NCBI RefSeq assembly: GCF_002943425.1
Contig: NZ_PTRA01000001.1
Coordinates: 310,001-374,000, forward strand
Length of the DNA stretch: 64,000 bases
From: Siphonobacter curvatus
GTDB lineage: Bacteria > Bacteroidota > Bacteroidia > Cytophagales > Spirosomataceae
Direction of reading: 5' to 3'
Shown: positions 44,569-54,251 of the stretch, in pieces
Numbering within the stretch: the first letter of the stretch is position 1
Layout: each line of letters begins with the position of its first letter
The notes under the pieces: model-generated
What the model was told of the DNA's origin: nothing
Database searches by the model: none
The model's input: the letters and a program-made list of their open reading frames with translations, nothing else
Program-made: the position numbers and the translations under genes

Positions 44569-46326
44569 ATGAGAAATGTACTCGGTCTTTTCTTCCTTAC
44601 GGTGTCGTCGTGTATCGCTCAGACTCAGCACAGGCTACCGCCCATGCCTACTACGGAACGGCAGGCTTTGGGATTTATCCACAATCCGGAATTATTTCCA
44701 GAAGAGAAAATGGATTTTCCCCTTGCAGCGGGACCGTTTGCTCCGACCTGGCAATCCATCGATGCCCAGTACCCCGGTCAGCCGGACTGGTGGCGGGAAG
44801 GTAAATTTGGTATTTTCATTCACTGGGGACCGCAGGCGGCGGGCGAAAGCGGTGACTGGTACGCCCGTCGTTTGTACGAAGAAGGTACAGAGCCGTATCA
44901 GAATCACCTCAAACGTTTCGGTCACCCTTCAGAATTCGGCTATAAAGATGTACTGCACCAATGGAATCCTACCAACTGGAATCCGGCGGCTTTGGTACAG
45001 GCATACAAGGATGCCGGTTTTCGCTACGCTCTGGTAGTAGGGGTACACCACGATAACTACGATTTGTGGAATTCCCAGTATCATCCCTGGAACTCCGTAC
45101 GCGTGGGTCCAAAAAAGGATTTTCTGGCTTTGTGGAAAAAGGAATTACAGAAACAGGGCCTGCGTTTTGGCGTGGCTTTTCACCACGAGTATACTTGGTG
45201 GTGGTGGCAAGATGCTTTTGGTGCGGATAAAAACGGTCCTAAAGCAGGTGTGCCGTACGATGGCAGCCTTACCTTAGCTGATGGAAAAGGGAAATGGTGG
45301 GAGGGACTCGATCCGCGTCTGCTCTACGGGATTTCCATTCGCTACGACAGTCTGGTCCATAACGGCAAGCCCTTTACCATTCCTACGATCGCTTTCGGTA
45401 ATCAGGGTGTTTTTGGTAATCACCTGACCTACGCCCGCTGGTACGCTACGCAATGGGCCCTTCGAATCCAGGACGTGATCGATCAGTACGATCCGGATTT
45501 CATTTATACCGATGGCAATAGTACCCAGCCTTTTAGCGGCTATAAAAGTGGCTCGGGGTACCGGAGCGATGCCGGAGCCCGGATAGTAGCTGATTTTTAC
45601 AACAAAGGCAGTCGGGGCAAAAAGCTCGATAAGTTGAGTATCGTGAAGTTTATTCCGACAAACCGGGGAGCGGGGCGAACCTTTGAGGGAAGTTATCCCG
45701 CGGGTATAAAAACCGACCAGCCCTGGATGGCGGATATGGCCGTGGGCGATTGGTTTTATCAACCGGATTTTTACTACGATGCCGGAATGGTCATTCGGGC
45801 CCTGCTGGAATACGTCTCGCGGGACGGTAACCTGACGCTCTGCGTATCGCTCACGCCCAGCGGCGGGATGGATGCCGGCAGTGCCCGGATGTTAAAAGCA
45901 ATTGGAGCCTGGATGCGAATCAATGGGGAAGGTATCTACGGAAGTCACGCCTGGAAAGAATACGGCGAAGGTGAATGGGTGAAAGATCCGAAGAACCCCG
46001 ATAAACCTGCCAAACTGCGAAAATTGCCCGGTGGAAAACTGGGAAAACGTCACGCCGAGTTTCAGTTTAGTACCAAAGATTTTCGCTTTACGCGAGGCAA
46101 AGACGGGAGCATATACGCCTACGGAATGACCGTTCCTAAGCAGGAGGAAGTATTAACCATTCAATCACTGGGCACAAAAGCAGGTTTACTGAAGCAACCG
46201 ATTCGTGCAGTAGAACTCCTGGGCAGTACCCAAAAACTTCGCTGGGTTCAGACAGAGGCCGGTTTGCAGATTACCTATCCCAAAGGGTTATCTTTAGAAC
46301 ACGTGGTTGGATTCAGGATTCGATGA
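44569..46326 (+). CDS. Alpha-L-fucosidase, GH29 family
   Basis: This 585-residue exported glycosidase has a signal peptide (to about residue 18). The GH29 N-terminal motif GKFGIFIHWGPQA is at about residues 78-90, and DPDFIYTDGNS (about 308-318) contains the expected nucleophile Asp 315. WWxEGK-type and LVVGVHHDNYDLWNS segments also fit the family. GH29 enzymes release L-fucose from glycans with retention of configuration. The substrate glycan is not defined. The gene is transcribed alone and a perfect 13-bp terminator follows. It faces a GH63-type glucosidase on the other strand. Confidence 0.93.
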   Translation: MRNVLGLFFLTVSSCIAQTQHRLPPMPTTERQALGFIHNPELFPEEKMDFPLAAGPFAPTWQSIDAQYPGQPDWWREGKFGIFIHWGPQAAGESGDWYARRLYEEGTEPYQNHLKRFGHPSEFGYKDVLHQWNPTNWNPAALVQAYKDAGFRYALVVGVHHDNYDLWNSQYHPWNSVRVGPKKDFLALWKKELQKQGLRFGVAFHHEYTWWWWQDAFGADKNGPKAGVPYDGSLTLADGKGKWWEGLDPRLLYGISIRYDSLVHNGKPFTIPTIAFGNQGVFGNHLTYARWYATQWALRIQDVIDQYDPDFIYTDGNSTQPFSGYKSGSGYRSDAGARIVADFYNKGSRGKKLDKLSIVKFIPTNRGAGRTFEGSYPAGIKTDQPWMADMAVGDWFYQPDFYYDAGMVIRALLEYVSRDGNLTLCVSLTPSGGMDAGSARMLKAIGAWMRINGEGIYGSHAWKEYGEGEWVKDPKNPDKPAKLRKLPGGKLGKRHAEFQFSTKDFRFTRGKDGSIYAYGMTVPKQEEVLTIQSLGTKAGLLKQPIRAVELLGSTQKLRWVQTEAGLQITYPKGLSLEHVVGFRIR

Positions 46327-46331
46327 AACAC

Positions 46332-46365
46332 AAAAACGGCTTTTCTGAAAGGAAAAGCCGTTTTT
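46332..46365. terminator. Bidirectional terminator between the two glycosidase genes
   Basis: A perfect 13-bp stem (46332-46344 with 46353-46365), flanked by A and T runs, lies between the converging GH29 and GH63-type genes and can serve both. Confidence 0.9.
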
Positions 46366-46379
46366 GAATACGCTAAATT

Positions 46380-49049
46380 CTATTGTTTCAACCGAGCCGC
46401 TTCGACGGTTTGTTTGAGTGTATGCACGTACTCAATCAACTCGGCTACCAGCCCGGTCCAGCCCGTTTGGTGAGCTGCTCCGAGTCCGGAGCCATCATTT
46501 CCGTTGAAGTACTCGAAAAACTGGAGGTGATCTTTAAAGTGCGGATCCGTATTGAATTTCTTGTAATCCCGCTGATAGGGCCGAATCCCCGTTTCCGGAT
46601 CGGGTGTAAAGATGCTGATCAATCGGGCTGCTACGGCCAGAGCCGCTTCTTTAATCGTTACCAGTTCGCCCGAATTAGTCGGATATTCAATTTCGAAATC
46701 ATCGCCGTAGTACTGGTGGAATTTCAAGAGCGAATCCACGAACAGGAAGTTCATTGGAAACCACACCGGGCCCCGCCAGTTGGAGTTACCCCCAAACATT
46801 GAACCCGTACTTTCAGCGGGCGTATAGGCCACGCGAAGCACTTCATTTCCTACCCGAAACTCGTACGGATGATCGGCGTAGTATTTGGAAAGCGAACGGA
46901 CCCCGTGATCAGACAGGAATTCGGCTTCGTCGAATACCCGTTTCAAAATCATCTTCATCCGGTGGCCACGAATGATAGATAGCAGCCGGGTTTCGCCCTT
47001 ACCGGGTTCATACCAGCGGGAAATCAGCGAAGCCAGATCGGGCCGATTCGTCAGCACCCATTCCACGCGACGTTTGAAATCGGGCAGGGTATCCAGCAAA
47101 TCCGGGTCCAGTACTTCCACGGCAAACAGCGGAATCAGTCCGACCATCGACCGGAGTTTCAGCAACATGCTCGGGCCGTTGGGAATGTGGAGTAAATCGT
47201 AGTAAAATTGATCTTCTTCGTCCCAGAGGCTGATTTCTTCCCGACCCAGCGATTTCATGGCTCCAGCAATGTGCAGGAAGTGCTCGAAAAACTTCGAAGC
47301 CATATCCTGATAGGCGGGTCGTTCCAGTGAAATTTCGCAGGCAATTCGGAGCATGTTCAGCGTGTACATGGCCATCCAGCCCGTACCATCCGCCTGCTCC
47401 AAATGGCCGCCCAGGGGTAACTGAGCCGAACGGTCAAATACCCCGATGTTATCCATACCGAGGAAACCGCCCCCGAAGATGTTGTTGCCCTGTTCATCCT
47501 TGATGTTAACCCACCAGGTAAAGTTGAGGAGCAGTTTGTGGAACACCCGTTCGAGGAAGCCAATGTCCCCGGTGCCGTTCATTTCCTTATCAATCTCGTA
47601 TACTTTCCAGGTAGCCCAGGCGTGTACGGGTGGATTCACGTCCGAGAACGTCCATTCGTAAGCGGGAATCTGACCATTAGGGTGCATGTAGTACTCCCGC
47701 AACACGACGGCCAGCTGACGTTTGGCAAAATCCGGGTCAAGGCGAGCCAGCGGGATACAGTGGAAGGCCAGATCCCAGGCCGCAAACCAGGGGTATTCCC
47801 ACTTGTCGGGCATCGACAGGATGTTGGCCGTATACATGTGCCGCCAGGTCCGGTTTCTTCCAAACTTTCGCTCAGGAGCGGGTTTGGGCATGGCCGGATC
47901 ACCGTTAAGCCATTCGTTGACGTTGTAGTAATAAAACTGCTTGGACCAGAGCATACCCGCGTAGGCCTGCCGCTGAATCTTCCGTAGCTCCTCGTCTTTT
48001 ACATTCTTTTGCAGATCTCCGTAAAACTCATCGGCCTCTTCGATCCGTTGCTGAAAAATGGTATCAAAATCAGTAAACGGTTCGTGATTGGAGTAATTTG
48101 AAAACCGCAAACGGATGGTAAAGCTACCCCCCGCCGGGACCGTTTTGGTGTACTGAGCCGAGGCTTTGGTACCGATATTATTGGGATTGACCGTTTTCCG
48201 TTTTCCGTTCGAAACGATGTAATCGTTGATACCATCTTTCGGGTACGGTGAAAAGTTGGGACTGTTATAGATCCGTTCGAAGTTGGTTTCGTTTTCGCAG
48301 AAAAGCAGGGCATCCGCGTCTTCCACGTACAACTTGTACTTACCCAGAATTTTGTGGCTGACTTCAATCAGCGAATTGGAGTACCCCGTCAGCATGGGGC
48401 GAACGCTGTAATTTTCGTAGCCCCAAATCCAGGTATTCCGGAACCAGAGCGTAGGCAGTACCGTAATGGGTGCCGCCTTGGGACCGCGGTTATGGACCGT
48501 CAGTTTAATCAGAATATCACTTTCATCGGCTTTGGCGTACTCGATGTTCATGTCGAAGTACTCGTCATTGTCAAAAACACCGGTATCGATGATTTCAAAC
48601 TCGGGCTGTTCGCGGTTGCGGGAACGGTTTTCGCCCAGAATCTGCTCGTACGGAAAGGCCTGCTGCGGGTATTTATACAGCATGTTCATGTACGAGTGCG
48701 TCGGCGTTGAATCCAGGTAGTAGTATAATTCCTTGACGTCTTCGCCGTGGTTTGACTCGGGGTTGGTCAATCCAAACAGGCGTTCTTTCAGAATACCGTC
48801 CTTATGATTCCAGAATCCAAACGCAAAACAAATGTGTCCTTTATTATCGGAGATTCCCCCAATTCCATCTTCACCCCAGCGGTAGGCCCGGCTGCGGGCG
48901 GCGTCATGGGAGAAAAAATTCCAGGCATCGCCGTTAGAAGAGTAGTCTTCGCGAACCGTACCCCATTGGCGTTCAGCCAAGTACGGGCCCCACTTTTTCC
49001 ATCCTTTGTTGTCTGCCCGTTGGGAAAGTCTAGCTTTTTCAGCAATCAT
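46380..49049 (-). CDS. GH63-type glucosidase (MGH1-like domain)
   Basis: This 889-residue protein has no signal peptide, so it is probably cytoplasmic. The N-terminal part (about 1-330) is a beta-sandwich with [13 protein letters not shown] and [23 protein letters not shown]. The C-terminal part is an (alpha/alpha)6 barrel containing [30 protein letters not shown] and [15 protein letters not shown], and, near the end, [13 protein letters not shown]. These are typical of bacterial GH63 glucosidases, which invert alpha-glucosides. The preferred substrate is unknown. The gene is intact and converges on the GH29 gene. Confidence 0.88.
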   Translation of the reverse strand: MIAEKARLSQRADNKGWKKWGPYLAERQWGTVREDYSSNGDAWNFFSHDAARSRAYRWGEDGIGGISDNKGHICFAFGFWNHKDGILKERLFGLTNPESNHGEDVKELYYYLDSTPTHSYMNMLYKYPQQAFPYEQILGENRSRNREQPEFEIIDTGVFDNDEYFDMNIEYAKADESDILIKLTVHNRGPKAAPITVLPTLWFRNTWIWGYENYSVRPMLTGYSNSLIEVSHKILGKYKLYVEDADALLFCENETNFERIYNSPNFSPYPKDGINDYIVSNGKRKTVNPNNIGTKASAQYTKTVPAGGSFTIRLRFSNYSNHEPFTDFDTIFQQRIEEADEFYGDLQKNVKDEELRKIQRQAYAGMLWSKQFYYYNVNEWLNGDPAMPKPAPERKFGRNRTWRHMYTANILSMPDKWEYPWFAAWDLAFHCIPLARLDPDFAKRQLAVVLREYYMHPNGQIPAYEWTFSDVNPPVHAWATWKVYEIDKEMNGTGDIGFLERVFHKLLLNFTWWVNIKDEQGNNIFGGGFLGMDNIGVFDRSAQLPLGGHLEQADGTGWMAMYTLNMLRIACEISLERPAYQDMASKFFEHFLHIAGAMKSLGREEISLWDEEDQFYYDLLHIPNGPSMLLKLRSMVGLIPLFAVEVLDPDLLDTLPDFKRRVEWVLTNRPDLASLISRWYEPGKGETRLLSIIRGHRMKMILKRVFDEAEFLSDHGVRSLSKYYADHPYEFRVGNEVLRVAYTPAESTGSMFGGNSNWRGPVWFPMNFLFVDSLLKFHQYYGDDFEIEYPTNSGELVTIKEAALAVAARLISIFTPDPETGIRPYQRDYKKFNTDPHFKDHLQFFEYFNGNDGSGLGAAHQTGWTGLVAELIEYVHTLKQTVEAARLKQ

Positions 49050-49244
49050 ACGTGAGTAGAGTGAGGGTTACGACATGGGAATCCGGCTGAGCATGAACGG
49101 CATAACCATAAAAACTTCGGCGGGTTCGTAACCTTTTACGAAACAATGTAACGATCGTACCCGAAATTTACGCCTTCCTGAGAAAGGCTGTGTAGGATAC
49201 GGCCATAAATAGCGTAAAATTTCTGACTTAACGTATTTTTTTCT

Positions 49245-49625
49245 ATGACTGCAAAATTTGCTCTGCTGGCTGGCTCTTTATTGGGGGCGTTGGGCGTTGG
49301 ATTGGGGGCTTTTGGTGCCCACGCTCTAAAACCCATGCTCGTAGCAACCGGTCGCTTCGATACTTTTGAAACGGCTGTTCGGTATCAGTTTTATCACGCA
49401 CTGGTCTTACTGGCAATTGGTTTACTGATGAATCAGCTGCCCGCAGTAGAAAAAGGACTGGGCTGGGCGGGTTGGGCTTTCCTGATTGGTGTCATCATTT
49501 TCAGCGGATCGCTCTATACCATCTGCTTCACGGGCATCAAAGTCTTTGGTGCCGTTGCTCCTATCGGTGGGACCGCCCTGATTATTGGCTGGGTACTGCT
49601 GGCGTTTCAGGTGGTAAAGGCTTGA
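49245..49625 (+). CDS. DUF423 family membrane protein
   Basis: This 126-residue protein has four hydrophobic helices and the DUF423 (YgdD-type) features: LGALGVGLGAFGAHALKP near the N-terminus, FETAVRYQFYHALVLLAIGLL, and IIFSGSLYTICFTG followed by GAVAPIGGTALIIGW. The biochemical role is not known for any member. The ATG at 49245 sits in an AT-rich leader. It faces away from the glucosidase gene on the minus strand, so the 195 bp between the two genes should hold both promoters. Confidence 0.9.
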   Translation: MTAKFALLAGSLLGALGVGLGAFGAHALKPMLVATGRFDTFETAVRYQFYHALVLLAIGLLMNQLPAVEKGLGWAGWAFLIGVIIFSGSLYTICFTGIKVFGAVAPIGGTALIIGWVLLAFQVVKA

Positions 49626-49806
49626 GGAGGGGAGGAGGTTTGAATAGATTTGAAAGTGTTTCGAGTTTGCAATGGTTTAAGGTTTAAAAAATAGGAAGTT
49701 GGCGAAGAATAAAAAATTTGTAAGTACAAATCCATATTCCTATTTCAGACCTTACACCTCTAGCAAACTTGAAACCTGTTCAAACCTCCTTAAACGCCAA
49801 TCTACC

Positions 49807-51081
49807 TCAATACCCATACTTCTCCTGCCATAAGGCTCGGAGGCGTTCGCGGATTTTCTCTTCGGCACCGTTTTCCTGCGGATCGAAGAGCTTGGTGCCC
49901 GTTAAGGATTCGGGTAAAAATTCCTGCTCGACGAAGTTGTTCTTGAATTGATGGGCATACTGATAGTTTTTCCCATAATTCAACTCTTTCATCAGCTTGG
50001 TCGGAGCATTCCGCAGGTGGAGTGGAATGGGCTGAGCCCCGGTTTTCTGAACCAGCTCCAGAGCCTGATTGATGGCGGCGTACGCCGAATTGCTTTTGGG
50101 TGAGGTAGCCAGATAAATAGTCGCTTCAGCCAGCGGAATACGGGCTTCGGGCATGCCGAGTACTTTCACCGCTTGGAAACAGCTTTCGGCCAGTAACAAA
50201 GCGTTGGGATTAGCCAGACCCACATCTTCAGCGGCTGAAATCAGAATTCGACGGGCGATGAATTCAATGTCTTCGCCGCCGTCGAGCATACGGGCCAGGT
50301 AGTAAATGGCTGCGTTGGGGTCCGAACCGCGAATGGATTTGATAAAGGCCGAAGCGATGTCGTAATGAGCTTCGCCGCCTTTATCGTACAGAGCAATGTT
50401 TTGCTGGACTTTCTCGAAGACCAGTTCGTTGGTAATTACCAGCGGTTCGCCCGCTCGCTGGTAATTGGTAATCAGTTCGAGAATATTGTACAACTTTCGG
50501 CCATCACCTCCTGAAAGCTGTAACATGGCTTCGTATTCTTCGACCCGAATGTCCCGGTCTTTCAGGTACTCATCCTGAGCCAGAGCCCGGTCAATCATCT
50601 GGATCAGGTCTTCTTTTTCAATTGATTTAAGTACGTATACTTGGCACCGCGAAAGCAGAGCCGGAATAACTTCGAAGGAGGGGTTTTCGGTGGTAGCTCC
50701 AATGAGCGTGACGATGCCCCGTTCGACGGCCCCCAACAGCGAATCCTGTTGCGATTTGGAAAAACGGTGGATTTCGTCGATGAACAAGATAGGACTTGCT
50801 GAACTGAAAAATCGCTGTTTAGAAGCCGATTCAATCGTTTCGCGAATATCCTTTACGCCCGAATTAATCGCGGAAAGGCTAAAGAATGGGACTTTCAGTG
50901 ACTGCGAAATGAGGGTTGCCAGGGTCGTTTTACCCACACCCGGTGGCCCCCAGAGAATCATGGAGGGAATCCGCTGGGCATCGATGGCTTGGCGGAGTAC
51001 GGCTTTCGGTCCTAATAAATGTTGTTGACCAATGTATTCATCCAGCGTCCGGGGACGCATACGTTCTGCGAGTGGTGGCAT
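49807..51081 (-). CDS. rarA: Replication-associated recombination protein A (AAA+ ATPase, MgsA/RarA)
   Basis: This 424-residue AAA+ ATPase acts at stalled forks and in DNA gap repair, with single-strand-binding protein as partner. Walker A GPPGVGKTT is at about residues 45-53, Walker B ILFIDEIHRFSKSQQDSLL is near 96-114, and sensor 1 TLIGATTENPSFEV follows. The C-terminal tetramerisation/MgsA_C region holds IKSIRGSDPNAAIYYLARML. The length is normal, and MPPLAERMRPRTLDEYIGQ is the standard N-terminus. No co-transcribed neighbour is evident. Confidence 0.96.
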   Translation of the reverse strand: MPPLAERMRPRTLDEYIGQQHLLGPKAVLRQAIDAQRIPSMILWGPPGVGKTTLATLISQSLKVPFFSLSAINSGVKDIRETIESASKQRFFSSASPILFIDEIHRFSKSQQDSLLGAVERGIVTLIGATTENPSFEVIPALLSRCQVYVLKSIEKEDLIQMIDRALAQDEYLKDRDIRVEEYEAMLQLSGGDGRKLYNILELITNYQRAGEPLVITNELVFEKVQQNIALYDKGGEAHYDIASAFIKSIRGSDPNAAIYYLARMLDGGEDIEFIARRILISAAEDVGLANPNALLLAESCFQAVKVLGMPEARIPLAEATIYLATSPKSNSAYAAINQALELVQKTGAQPIPLHLRNAPTKLMKELNYGKNYQYAHQFKNNFVEQEFLPESLTGTKLFDPQENGAEEKIRERLRALWQEKYGY

Positions 51082-51593
51082 ACGAAGTGCAGAAAATTTC
51101 CTACTTTTATTAGTAAACGCCCAAGGTACCTAGTGAAAGCAAGTTTGCTGATAGCCGATTCTGTCAAAAAATTGAACCACTTTGCCAGAACCAATCCAGT
51201 AAAATGGGCGGTAGTACTTAGGTATTTTCCCTTGATTTTATCCGGCTTTCCCCTTGATTTTTAAAGAAAAGTTGGAGGCCATACGGAATCCATGCAAATT
51301 TACTGACTAAATAAGCCGGAGACCGATCCTTAGTTGCCAATCCTCTGAAAAAGCTTCCCAAACAAACCTTGGTTTTTAGTTTGTCTAGCAAAAACTAGTT
51401 GTCACTACTTTAGGACTTCCCATACGTATAGGATAAGAAAGCGGGTAATTGACCTTTCGTCGATACGCCCAACGGTTGTAAGTAGGAGATGATTGCAAAA
51501 ATCTCCCATCTATCAGCGGGTCAAAAGAGAGCCGTTAGCCATTTCTGTATAGGGCTCAGAGTGATCCGAGAATTAATGAGCATAAAAAGCGAA
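51082..51593. other. Long intergenic region upstream of the two-component genes
   Basis: About 510 bases without a convincing gene. Visible structure is a short direct repeat CCCTTGATTTT at 51229-51239 and 51251-51261 (22-nt period), and a small AAC/GTT-rich inverted region near 51,355-51,385. No RNA gene was recognised. Confidence 0.5.
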
Positions 51594-51601
51594 TAATTTT
51601 G
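51594..51601 (+). promoter_or_regulatory. Candidate -7 box of the histidine kinase operon
   Basis: TAATTTTG matches TAnnTTTG exactly and lies 24 nt before the kinase start at 51626. No clear -33 TTG at normal spacing was found. Confidence 0.5.
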
Positions 51602-51625
51602 GCATTGGTTTTAGAATAGCCATCC

Positions 51626-52414
51626 ATGAACCACACCCTAGATGACTTTCCGCTGACGCTGGCGGCCGGTATTACATTTACAGCACTCATGGGTTTGAGT
51701 AGCCTGCTGTTCTTTGTAATCACTCGGCGGAAGCAGTTGCGTCAGAAAGAATTCATTCGATACTTGGAAGGTAGTCTTGAAGCTAGCATTCGTTCCCAGG
51801 AAGCAGAAGCTCAGCGAATTGCCGCTGATTTACATGAAGATATCGGGAGTTTGCTATCGGCTACGCGAATGAGTTTTTCACTAGTAACCCGTTATTTAGA
51901 TAATTGTCCCGAATCGTTACAGAGTGCTGAGCAAACCAAACGCTTACTCGAAGAGGCAGTAAAAAACGTTCGGCGAATCACCAAAGAGATTCAGCCACCC
52001 GCTCTCGAAAAACTGGGTCTAGTAGTGGTATTACAGGAATTAGTTGAAAAGGTACAACACGCTCACCCCGAAGTACTGATTGACCTGGAGTGCCGTGGTG
52101 AAGAATACCGACTCGATCGATCCGTCGAGTTTATTTTATTTAGGGTAGCTCAGGAGTTACTCCAGAATAGCCTGAAACACGCCGACGCGAGTCGTATTGA
52201 GTTGTTATTGTTGTATCAACCCAAACGAGTTTTTTTTACATTAAGTGATAATGGAATGGGCTTCGACTGGCCGAAAGTTCAACAGCAAACAACTCCTCTA
52301 GGCTTGAAAAACATCGAAAGCCGTCTGAGCGTAGTAGGAGGGCATGTGGTGTTTGAAACTTCTCCGGGTCAGGGAACGCATACCGTCGTTGACATTCCAC
52401 TGCATACGTCTTGA
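51626..52414 (+). CDS. Sensor histidine kinase, NarL-type (HisKA_3)
   Basis: This 262-residue kinase has a short N-terminal stretch and one membrane helix (about residues 11-33), but no large sensor domain. The phospho-acceptor His is in EAQRIAADLHEDIG (His 70), in the HisKA_3-like dimerisation helix. The HATPase_c domain has QELLQNSLKHADA (N box), LSDNGMGFD (G1) and GLKNIESRLSVVGGHV. With one membrane helix and no periplasmic domain, it probably senses an internal or membrane signal. Its response regulator gene starts 6 nt after the stop codon. Confidence 0.93.
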   Translation: MNHTLDDFPLTLAAGITFTALMGLSSLLFFVITRRKQLRQKEFIRYLEGSLEASIRSQEAEAQRIAADLHEDIGSLLSATRMSFSLVTRYLDNCPESLQSAEQTKRLLEEAVKNVRRITKEIQPPALEKLGLVVVLQELVEKVQHAHPEVLIDLECRGEEYRLDRSVEFILFRVAQELLQNSLKHADASRIELLLLYQPKRVFFTLSDNGMGFDWPKVQQQTTPLGLKNIESRLSVVGGHVVFETSPGQGTHTVVDIPLHTS

Positions 52415-52420
52415 TTATTT

Positions 52421-53080
52421 ATGAGTGGAACTTCCCACATTCGCGTAGCTATTGCCGACGATCACGCCCTTTTTCGGAGGGGACTGGCCAATATCTTGAA
52501 AACCTACGATTCGATTGAGGTCATTATGGAGGCTCAGGATGGGCAGGATTTGCTCACACAATTGGCTTTTCAGGTCCCCGATGTCGTTTTACTGGATTTA
52601 CAAATGCCCGTTCTGGATGGTATTAAAACCACGGAACAGTTAAGAAACCGTTTCCCAGAGGTGAAGATTATCATCATTTCCATGCACGATGACGATGGAT
52701 TTGTAACCAATCTTATGGAACTAGGGGCTAATGGCTACCTAATCAAAGACAGCGATCCGGACGAGGTTGTCAAGGCCATTCGAACCGTAATGGAGGAAAA
52801 CTATTACTATGGAGCATTCCTGACCAAGGTCATGCACCGTCGGATGGTCGAACGCTCGAGGCCCCGGAAGCCTTCTTTTTCTTCGCAAACGCCCTTGAGT
52901 GAACGCGAACATGAAGTACTGCAGCTCATTTGCAGTGGACTGACCAACGCTGAAATTGCCGAAAAACTCTATATCAGTGATCGTACCGTAGAGGGACACC
53001 GTACCCGTATCATGGAGAAAATCGGAGCAAAAAATACGGCGGCTATGGTCGTGTATGCGGTGAAGAACGGCTTGTACTAA
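52421..53080 (+). CDS. Response regulator, NarL/FixJ family
   Basis: This 219-residue regulator has a receiver domain (residues 5-125) with acidic pocket Asp 13/14, phospho-acceptor Asp 59 in VVLLDLQMPVLDG and Lys 108 in GYLIKDSDP. A LuxR-type HTH follows (about 155-216) with LSEREHEVLQLICSGLTNAEIAEKL. It is co-transcribed with the kinase, 6 nt apart. The targets are not known. It converges on and overlaps by 4 nt the stop of the gamma-glutamylcyclotransferase-like gene. Confidence 0.95.
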   Translation: MSGTSHIRVAIADDHALFRRGLANILKTYDSIEVIMEAQDGQDLLTQLAFQVPDVVLLDLQMPVLDGIKTTEQLRNRFPEVKIIIISMHDDDGFVTNLMELGANGYLIKDSDPDEVVKAIRTVMEENYYYGAFLTKVMHRRMVERSRPRKPSFSSQTPLSEREHEVLQLICSGLTNAEIAEKLYISDRTVEGHRTRIMEKIGAKNTAAMVVYAVKNGLY

Positions 53081-53469
53081 CGATTGAGAAAATCACCACT
53101 CTCAATCTGCGTCAACCCTAACGTGGGTAAGTTGTAGATGTATACCCAAGCCTGTACGGTGGTGCCATTACTGAGTTGCACTGTTTCGGGTTGCCGTAGA
53201 TAATCGGAATGGGCTTCGTCTTCGGGATAGTACCCTTCATAAGGGTCCAGTTCGGCAAAGGTACGTTCTGGGTCCGGTAACCAATATACTTCACCTTTTA
53301 CCAAGTCGCCCGTTTCTTCACTACGGATCAGAGCCGGATACCAGTCAATCAGGTAGAGTTTTCCGGGTACTGAACCTTCATCTACCCACTGGGCCTGCCG
53401 CTGCAACACCTCATGCATCGCATGGTTGGCCGTTCGTCGTAAGGTTCCGTAGACAAATAGGTAGTTCAT
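53077..53469 (-). CDS. Gamma-glutamylcyclotransferase/AIG2-like protein
   Basis: This 130-residue protein begins with the family signature YLFVYGTLR (residues 3-11) and has the GKLYLIDWYPAL and LDPYEGYYPE segments of the GGCT/AIG2 fold. The catalytic Glu of the family may be in that last segment. Members act on gamma-glutamyl amines or peptides, but the substrate here is not known. The stop codon overlaps the response regulator stop by 4 nt on the opposite strand. Confidence 0.85.
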   Translation of the reverse strand: MNYLFVYGTLRRTANHAMHEVLQRQAQWVDEGSVPGKLYLIDWYPALIRSEETGDLVKGEVYWLPDPERTFAELDPYEGYYPEDEAHSDYLRQPETVQLSNGTTVQAWVYIYNLPTLGLTQIESGDFLNR

Positions 53470-53521
53470 AGGAAGGAAATATAATTAAAAATCAAATGGA
53501 AGAACATAGGGCTTCTAAAGG

Positions 53522-53547
53522 CAAAGCCGCTCAAGTGAGCGGCTTTG
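53522..53547 (-). terminator. Terminator-like hairpin after the small secreted protein
   Basis: A perfect 11-bp stem (53522-53532 with 53537-53547) around an AAGT loop lies 33 nt past the stop codon at 53581. There is only a weak T tract. Confidence 0.6.
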
Positions 53548-53580
53548 TCCAAATAACCCTTAACCAAAACTAAAAAAGCG

Positions 53581-53934
53581 TTAGACCTGATAAATGGTCG
53601 GGCAGATGGAACGGCCCTGAGGGGTCCGGTTCTTCTGCGAAGGTATCGTAGTTACGTCTTCATGAGACGTAAAGAGTTGTATCGCCCAGTCCAGCACCAC
53701 TGTCATTAATGAACGAGCCACTTTCGGATAGGAAGTGATGGTCGCAGCTTTAGCTGGAATTTCGTTGGGTTTGGTATGTACCAGCGTACTGGTTTTACGA
53801 GCTAGTTGTGTAACGAGTCCTTTACCGGTATACAAACGGTGGGGAGTACCCATACCGAAACCTTGGACATTGAATAATCCCAGCAATACCAACAGGAAGG
53901 AAATTTTTCGGAATGCAAGACCAAAGAACTTCAT
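53581..53934 (-). CDS. Small exported protein of unknown function
   Basis: This 117-residue frame has a plausible signal peptide (hydrophobic from residue 12 to 27) and a basic, Ser/Thr-rich mature part. I do not recognise a family. Support for its being real is a complete promoter-like sequence upstream (54051-54080), an intact frame from the first ATG, and a hairpin after the stop. Confidence 0.5.
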   Translation of the reverse strand: MKFFGLAFRKISFLLVLLGLFNVQGFGMGTPHRLYTGKGLVTQLARKTSTLVHTKPNEIPAKAATITSYPKVARSLMTVVLDWAIQLFTSHEDVTTIPSQKNRTPQGRSICPTIYQV

Positions 53935-54050
53935 GGCTGAAAGGAGTTTACGTTCGGAGGTGATTCAAAACAACGATAAAAAATTAGTTTATGCTACCAC
54001 TTCGGGATGAACGGAAACTAAACGGTATCGCTGCTCTGATTTTGATAGTA

Positions 54051-54080
54051 CAAAGATAGGTGTTGTTAGGTACTTTGCAA
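54051..54080 (-). promoter_or_regulatory. Full Bacteroidota-type promoter upstream of the small exported protein
   Basis: On the minus strand TTG (54080-54078) is followed after 19 nt by TATCTTTG (54058-54051). Both the -33 TTG and the -7 TAnnTTTG have the consensus spacing. It would give a leader of about 110 nt before 53934. Confidence 0.6.
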
Positions 54081-54198
54081 TACATGGTACCTAAATTTTT
54101 TACTTTTTCTTTGAAAAGCACTTCCGTGCTGGTGATTGATTTGGTTTCTGGGTAAAGGATGCAAAAGCAGGCATAAACGTTGCAAGCTGTAACAAAAA

Positions 54199-54229
54199 AA
54201 TCCCCGACTTTATAAAAAAGCCGGGGATT
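54199..54229 (-). terminator. Rho-independent terminator after the CBM48 gene
   Basis: An 8-bp GC-rich stem (54199-54206 with 54222-54229) with further inner pairs is followed on the minus strand by a run of T residues. It begins 23 nt after the stop codon at 54252. Confidence 0.85.
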
Positions 54230-54251
54230 GAGAAAAATGATGTACCGTATA

